13,503 bases of DNA from Synura sp. LO234KE (Eukaryota; Sar; Synurophyceae; Synurales; Mallomonadaceae): NCBI GenBank assembly GCA_015143735.1, contig VKHC01000305.1, forward strand, positions 1-13,503, in the 5' to 3' direction. The stretch's first letter is position 1. Each line of letters starts with the position of its first letter. The notes under the pieces were generated by a model that was not told the origin of the DNA, did not search any database, and saw only the letters and a list, made by a program, of their open reading frames with translations. Positions 9,470 to 13,503 of this stretch are shown one piece after another. The position numbers were made by a program, and so were the translations under genes.

Positions 9470-9637
9470 TGCGATTCTTTCCAAGTTTTGTGGCCTCGAA
9501 ATTCGCCAAATAGTTATTAGATCATCGTAATCTTAGCCTTCCAGAGCGCGGGTGGTCTCGTCCACGCTTCCCGCGCTTCCAAACGTTTCGGACAAGAATA
9601 CAAATCATCGCAAGCAAATCGGAAACTGCCGCCTATT
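9470..9637. repeat. Dispersed repeat, copy B (hairpin-bearing)
   Basis: This is the partner of 2720-2885 in the same orientation. CGATTCTTTCCAAGTTTT is at 9472, ATTAGATCAT at about 9516, AGCGCGGGTGG at 9545-9555, GCTTCCCGCG at 9566-9575, and GCAAGCAAATCGGA at 9610 followed by CCGCCTA. The hairpin AGCGCGGG...CCCGCGCT is better paired here than in copy A. It lies about 200 bases upstream of the copia remnant, so a relation to that element (for example an old LTR fragment) is possible but unproven. Confidence 0.6.
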
Positions 9638-9659
9638 ACCGGGTCTCGTGAAGAAGTAG

Positions 9660-9733
9660 GCTGACGTAAAGTTTTTCAGCAGTGCCATCAATCTGGAGCG
9701 CGATGTTCATCCCCTCTTTTACATTACGTCAGC
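9660..9733. repeat. 10-base inverted repeat around 54 bases
   Basis: GCTGACGTAA at 9660-9669 and TTACGTCAGC at 9724-9733 are exact reverse complements, and A/T-rich partial pairing continues inward. It could be a tiny foldback or a pair of TGACGTAA (bZIP-type) sites. There is no further evidence for either. Confidence 0.5.
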
Positions 9734-9836
9734 AAATAATTATTATTACTATTTATTAATTGATTATCCTGGTGTCCAGCAAATATTCCAACATGATATG
9801 ATTGTGCGAAATTGAGAAGAGAGCGTACATAAATTA

Positions 9837-11560
9837 ATGACTCTTGCACTGCGAAGTGAGTTACTGTATTGGGTACCGAGGGTGCATGATAATAAGGACT
9901 TGAGGTTGGCGATGTGTGATAGGGAAGTGATACTTTTGAATGAAGAAATCTTAGCTCTGTGGAAGCTAACCTATACCTTGTCTAGATTTAAAGTTGAAAC
10001 TTTTGAGACCACCCCAGCCCAATGAAGTGTATTACGGAGCCCCCTCCTTTGTCGCCTGTAATTGAGAAGTTCAGAAAAGCAAAACAATTTGAAGGTGATA
10101 TGTTGGCGGAGTATTGCTTCAATGTACGTACTCCTGTGATTGATCATACGGTACCACTTAAACACAATGAGGCGATGACTTTACCGTCGGCGGAGCTATG
10201 GCGACAAGCAGAGGAGGCATAGATTTAGTGATTATGCGAGGATAATGTATTGTTGCCGACGAGGTTACCGGCAGGGCAGAAGTTAGCGCACGCGATGAGG
10301 ATCAAGGAGATAAACTATAATACGGAGTGACCATTATTAGGACGAAAGCGGGTTCGTGGCTCAGAGCTTTTGGCAAGTGTTCGGTGTGAACTATTTTGGT
10401 ACGTCTGCCCCATGTCGACAAAAATGAACACTCTTTGACAAGTAGTCGCATTTTCACCGCCGTTGGGTTAAAATGTTCATCACAGATGGATATAAAAACT
10501 GCATTCTTGAATACTAAGCTGGACGAGGAGATGTACATTCAGCCGCCTTTAGGGATTGAGGTACCTGCGAAGAGTAAATGTTTTTTGTGTGTTTTTAGAT
10601 ATTGATGAAGGTGCTATAGGGACTTAAGCAGTCTCTGAGACAATGGTCCAAGGACATCAATAGTCGTTTAAGAACCCTGCCTCTTCTGCAGACAGTATCA
10701 AAAGACTCTGAATTGAACTTAACTGTAGTATGTAGACGCCTTAGTAATTGCAGGAACAGTTGATGCTCTGAAGAGCGTTAAGACTATTATATAAGGGGAG
10801 CACAAGATAAAGGACTTAGGGAAGGCTTATCGTAAATTAGGATGAGAAGTATTGTGTGATGTGACAACAGGAGACTACTCTATAAACCAGGGGCACTATG
10901 TGATAGACTTTGTGAGAAATAGTTATCACCTAGAGGAGCCAGCCTATGTCTGAAAAGACGCTAACGAAGGAGATGTCGCCGAGTACGGACCAACATGAGC
11001 TTGAGTTGAAAAGGATGCCTTACGGACAGGTGGTTGAAAGTCTGTTGTGTTGGTCACGGGATTGTGTTTGCTGCTACGTAGTATTGTGCTAAATACAGTA
11101 GTGTCAACCCGGGAACAGCTCGTTGATATGCTTATCTTCGGATACTGAGATACTTAGAAGGAGCAACGGGATTATGAATTGTCAAGAGCAATGAGTTTGA
11201 ATGCTAGCTCAGGGTACCATATATCAGTTGAATCCTCAGTAAATATTAAAGGAATTGTATATGCCATCGGACAGTAGTCTTCATATCTATGCCCAGATAG
11301 ATTTGGATCATGCTCGAGACCTGGATACAAAAAGATCAGTCAAAAAGCATGCGCTATCGTTGGGATGGTAAATTGCTTTCTGACAATGCCAAGACTAAGC
11401 AAATTGAGTTTTTGTCATATTTTCCGTGAACAACTTGTTGCGGGACTCATAACAATATTTTGTATATATCCCTACGCAGAGTTATACAGCAGATATCTTA
11501 CAGAAGCTGTTATCTGCAGAAGCTTTTTGGAGTCATATGTCTAGTCACATCAGTGCACAA
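9837..11560 (+). pseudogene. Decayed Ty1/copia retrotransposon polyprotein (integrase end, RT, RNase H)
   Basis: Homology to copia polyproteins runs in order through several frames. 9837-10025 resembles the C-terminal end of the integrase region (KDLRLAMCDREVILLNEE). 10022-10222 carries the linker to RT (VPLKHNEAMTLPSAELW), continued near 10244 by LPAGQK. 10353 onward reads FVAQSFWQVFGVNYFGTSAP. 10486 begins MDIKTAFLNTKLDEEMYIQP, and 10611 onward GLKQSLRQW after an in-frame TAG. 10729-10740 reads YVDA where active elements have YVDD. 10807 onward reads IKDLGKAY, and 10946-11040 resembles the connection region. ILRYLEG near 11140 and weaker RNase H traces run to about 11560. Many stops and at least four frame changes show that it is dead. 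Gag, protease and the integrase core are not seen, and no LTR pair was found. Confidence 0.88.
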
Positions 11561-11603
11561 AACTTGGTCGTGAACAACCACACCGTTCATACCCCGACTT
11601 TAT

Positions 11604-12396
11604 GTTATCCTTGTGGATAACCATAGTTTATCCACGGGCGTAGAACCGACTTATCCACGCCGTCTTATACCCCGTGATTATACTTAGTATAACGCGGTGG
11701 ATATCCATCAAGGATATCCACGGACCTATCTAAGCTAACCGTGGTTATCCATGGGGATATCCACGGACCCATCTAAGCTAACCGTGGTTATCCATGGGGA
11801 TATCCACGGACGAATCAATATCACTAATAACATACGACAATTAACAGTATCAAAAATTTGTGGAAAATATTTTAAAAATTAGCATAATATTTGATTTAAA
11901 GTATCATAAATACTTTCTCTGTATCATAAATATTGGGAGAAATTTCAATAGCCCCTAGAAAAGAACAAGGGTTAGAATCTAGAAGTTTATATTGAATTGA
12001 AAATTGACCTAAATGTAAAGATATGATATCAACAGATCCCTTTGCAATCAGAGTAAAATAATCTCTCTACTGAAACAACACCCAAAACATGAAATTATGG
12101 AAAATCACGGATTAACAGAGGCAGAACAATACACAAATGAAGTAAGCCCACCATTACTTCTTTAAGCATAGTTCAAATAATAAAGTATTCACCTGGTAAT
12201 AACACACAACAAATGTAATTAAATAATAATAATTGTGCCCTGAACAATCACTGGGTATAACAAAATCTTACAGGAATAATTACGGAGTATAATGAAAACA
12301 TGATTAACATCCGTAGTTGACCATATTCTTTTATCCATACCAAATTATCCATGGATAATTACGGCACCGTGGATAACCCAGCATGGATATCCACGG
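11604..12396. mobile_element. Possible MITE-like element with GGATATCCACGG dyads
   Basis: The left part (11604-11820) is dense in TTATCCACGG and GGATATCCACGG dyads, for example GTTATCC/GGATAAC at 11604-11621. A 30-base block at 11694-11723 (GTGGATATCCAT...TATCCACGG) recurs in inverted orientation at 12367-12396, matching at roughly 24 positions by eye. Another dyad, TTATCCATGGATAA, lies just inside the right end. Between them (about 11830-12330) the DNA is strongly AT-rich with no useful open frame. The exact ends and any target duplication are not defined; an alternative is two separate repeat insertions. Confidence 0.6.
11722..11807. repeat. Tandem duplication, 2 x 43 bases
   Basis: The units at 11722-11764 and 11765-11807 differ at one base (CCTATC versus CCCATC). 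Each contains AAGCTAACCGTGGTTATCC followed by ATGGGGATATCCAC, so each carries two CCG/CGG-type dyads. The near identity suggests a recent duplication. Confidence 0.92.
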
Positions 12397-13139
12397 CTTT
12401 CTGTGCGCTGATGATTGTAGTCGCACGCGCCCATTACTGTGTATGTAGTGCTGTGGCCATGGCGATATAGATTCATCCTGAGAGCAGTCGTAGTCGCTGT
12501 GTCGCGCATAAGGGGAAGATCACGATGATTGGGGTTACGGGTATTACGTGTCGAATGAAGTGGAGTGTTCGAATTCAGTATGGTCAGGCCATGGAAATCA
12601 CAAAATTTTTGCGAGGGATTCCCCCCTGGTCGGACGTGGGGACACTTCCAGGACAGCGATTGCGAGCGGTTACACAGGCATTGCAGGGCATCAAACAGAG
12701 CATAGCCTATGTAATAGTTCTTAGATGGGAGACGTAGTACGGAGAGTTCCGGGACGGTGGGTACTCCTGGCGTCATCCTGTCCGATTTCCCCTCGGTATT
12801 CCCGTGGCTACTAATCGTGGGAGACTTTGTGGAGGGACTATCTAAAACATCGGAGTGAGTATAAGGGAGCATGCGATTGGAGAAGGGATACGGTTTGGGC
12901 AGGTCAGTGGTTGGGTCACTGGAGGGGTTCGTAGGCTTCGTTTGTGATATCGTCGAAATGATCATTATGCAATGATTAAGGAGCGGATTTTTCCCGCGCG
13001 CTGTGGTAAGAGTTGTTGATTGGGAGTGCGAGGAGCTGTTGAGAGTAGAGGCCCAAACGTTTATTGAAAGTTGTTTTGTTGGAATTGGATCTGTAGGACG
13101 CAAGATGGACTTGGTCGAATTTGGTTCGTTTTGTATCAT
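12345..13139 (-). pseudogene. 264-codon gag-like frame, possibly decayed
   Basis: An ATG-initiated minus-strand frame of 264 codons, long for this repeat-rich setting. It is rich in Ser, Thr, Pro and Asn. Near codon 180 it contains KFCDFHGLT, which resembles the start of the C-x2-H-G knuckle-like motif found in some retroelement gag proteins, but the expected later His and Cys are absent. It lies downstream, in another frame, of the zinc-knuckle frame at 13163-13501 and may be its continuation after frameshifts. The 3' end runs into the dyad repeat at 12345-12396, so the natural terminus is probably lost. Opposing plus-strand frames (12525-12737, 13003-13362) have no recognised features. It could also be a chance open frame. 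Confidence 0.4.
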
Positions 13140-13162
13140 TCGTGTTGCTGTCAGATGCTTGA

Positions 13163-13501
13163 TTAGAGCGGGGTGTTGTCGATTGTGTTCGTCCGCTGTG
13201 GGGATCGGACTGGTGGATGATCTGTATTGGTTGATGAACGGGTTGTTGACGAGCGGTGATAGTAATTGTATGGGGAGTTGGAGCGAGATCGATTGGTGGA
13301 ACGATGATTTTGTTGGTAAGATGTTGAATCTCGTCGAGAATAGGAAGATCGCAGTGGTTTGATGGCATTGTTGGATGATTTATATGTAGTGCTGATGAGA
13401 TTATGATTGCATCGCGAGGCTGAATGACCAGGCCTCCCGCAATGAGAGCAGCTTATATTATTATCGTTATCGTCGGAATTAGACTGAGAAGTTACTGGTA
13501 A
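13163..13501 (-). CDS. Gag-like zinc-knuckle protein fragment, open to the window edge
   Basis: A minus-strand frame of 112 codons enters from the right window edge without a stop and ends at TAA (13165-13163). At 13450-13409 it encodes CSHCGRPGHSASRC, a perfect C-x2-C-x4-H-x4-C zinc knuckle of the kind that binds nucleic acid in retrotransposon gag proteins and some cellular RNA-binding proteins. An acidic/Asn-rich stretch precedes it (SDDNDNN). A Ser/Arg/Asn/Tyr-rich low-complexity tail follows (SSYSRRDSTSYQQNHRS). The N-terminal part lies outside the window. Next to another probable gag frame and old transposons, a retroelement origin is most likely. A cellular CCHC protein with an RS-rich tail is the alternative. 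Confidence 0.65.
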   Translation of the reverse strand, partial: LPVTSQSNSDDNDNNISCSHCGRPGHSASRCNHNLISTTYKSSNNAIKPLRSSYSRRDSTSYQQNHRSTNRSRSNSPYNYYHRSSTTRSSTNTDHPPVRSPQRTNTIDNTPL

Positions 13502-13503
13502 GG

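Noticed and set aside
11604-11820. TTATCCAC repeats resembling bacterial DnaA boxes and thus a replication origin.
   Set aside because: The matches are part of palindromic repeat units with CGG after CCAC, not the usual ACA ending, and the setting is a eukaryotic repeat cluster.
13003-13362. Plus-strand frame of 119 codons.
   Set aside because: It is antisense to the zinc-knuckle and gag-like frames. It is rich in Val, Gly, Leu and Cys as expected from reversed Ser/Thr/Asn codons, and shows no domain.

Overview
The window reads as nuclear DNA of a small-intron eukaryote. Two genes are interrupted by short GT-AG introns (about 47 to 129 bases), stand head to head 85 bases apart, and lie among decayed retrotransposons and non-autonomous elements. 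No bacterial operon layout, tRNA or rRNA gene was seen. A filamentous fungus or an oomycete would fit; the sequence does not decide between them.

Only 7.0-8.85 kb is clearly genic. On the minus strand, 7026-7530 encodes a PC4/SUB1 transcriptional coactivator of about 110 residues in four exons. On the plus strand, 7616-8836 encodes a Sel1-repeat protein of 309 residues in five exons with a probable signal sequence. In raw reading frames both look broken. Splicing restores a complete PC4 domain in the first and six Sel1 repeats with exact 36-residue spacing in the second. They share a short bidirectional promoter interval with an inverted CCAAT box.

The rest is mostly repeat-derived or unassigned. 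370-540 is a cluster of CCGCTATAGCGG dyads with a 100-base direct repeat. 3537-4011 is a compact MITE-like element with 13-base perfect terminal inverted repeats, filled with CCGTAATAAAT dyads. 6347-6485 is a third dyad cluster. 11604-12396 is a fourth, with a 43-base tandem duplication and an inverted pair about 670 bases apart. All four use short palindromes bounded by CCG and CGG, though their sequences differ. Two diverged copies of another repeat lie at about 2720-2885 and 9470-9637.

9837-11560 is a decayed Ty1/copia polyprotein (end of integrase region, reverse transcriptase, RNase H) with stops, frameshifts and YVDA in place of YVDD. At the right edge, the minus strand carries a gag-like frame with a perfect CCHC zinc knuckle, open to the window end, followed by a 264-codon frame that may be its decayed continuation. 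Most of 0.5-2.7 kb, 2.9-3.5 kb and 4.0-6.3 kb shows no recognisable gene.
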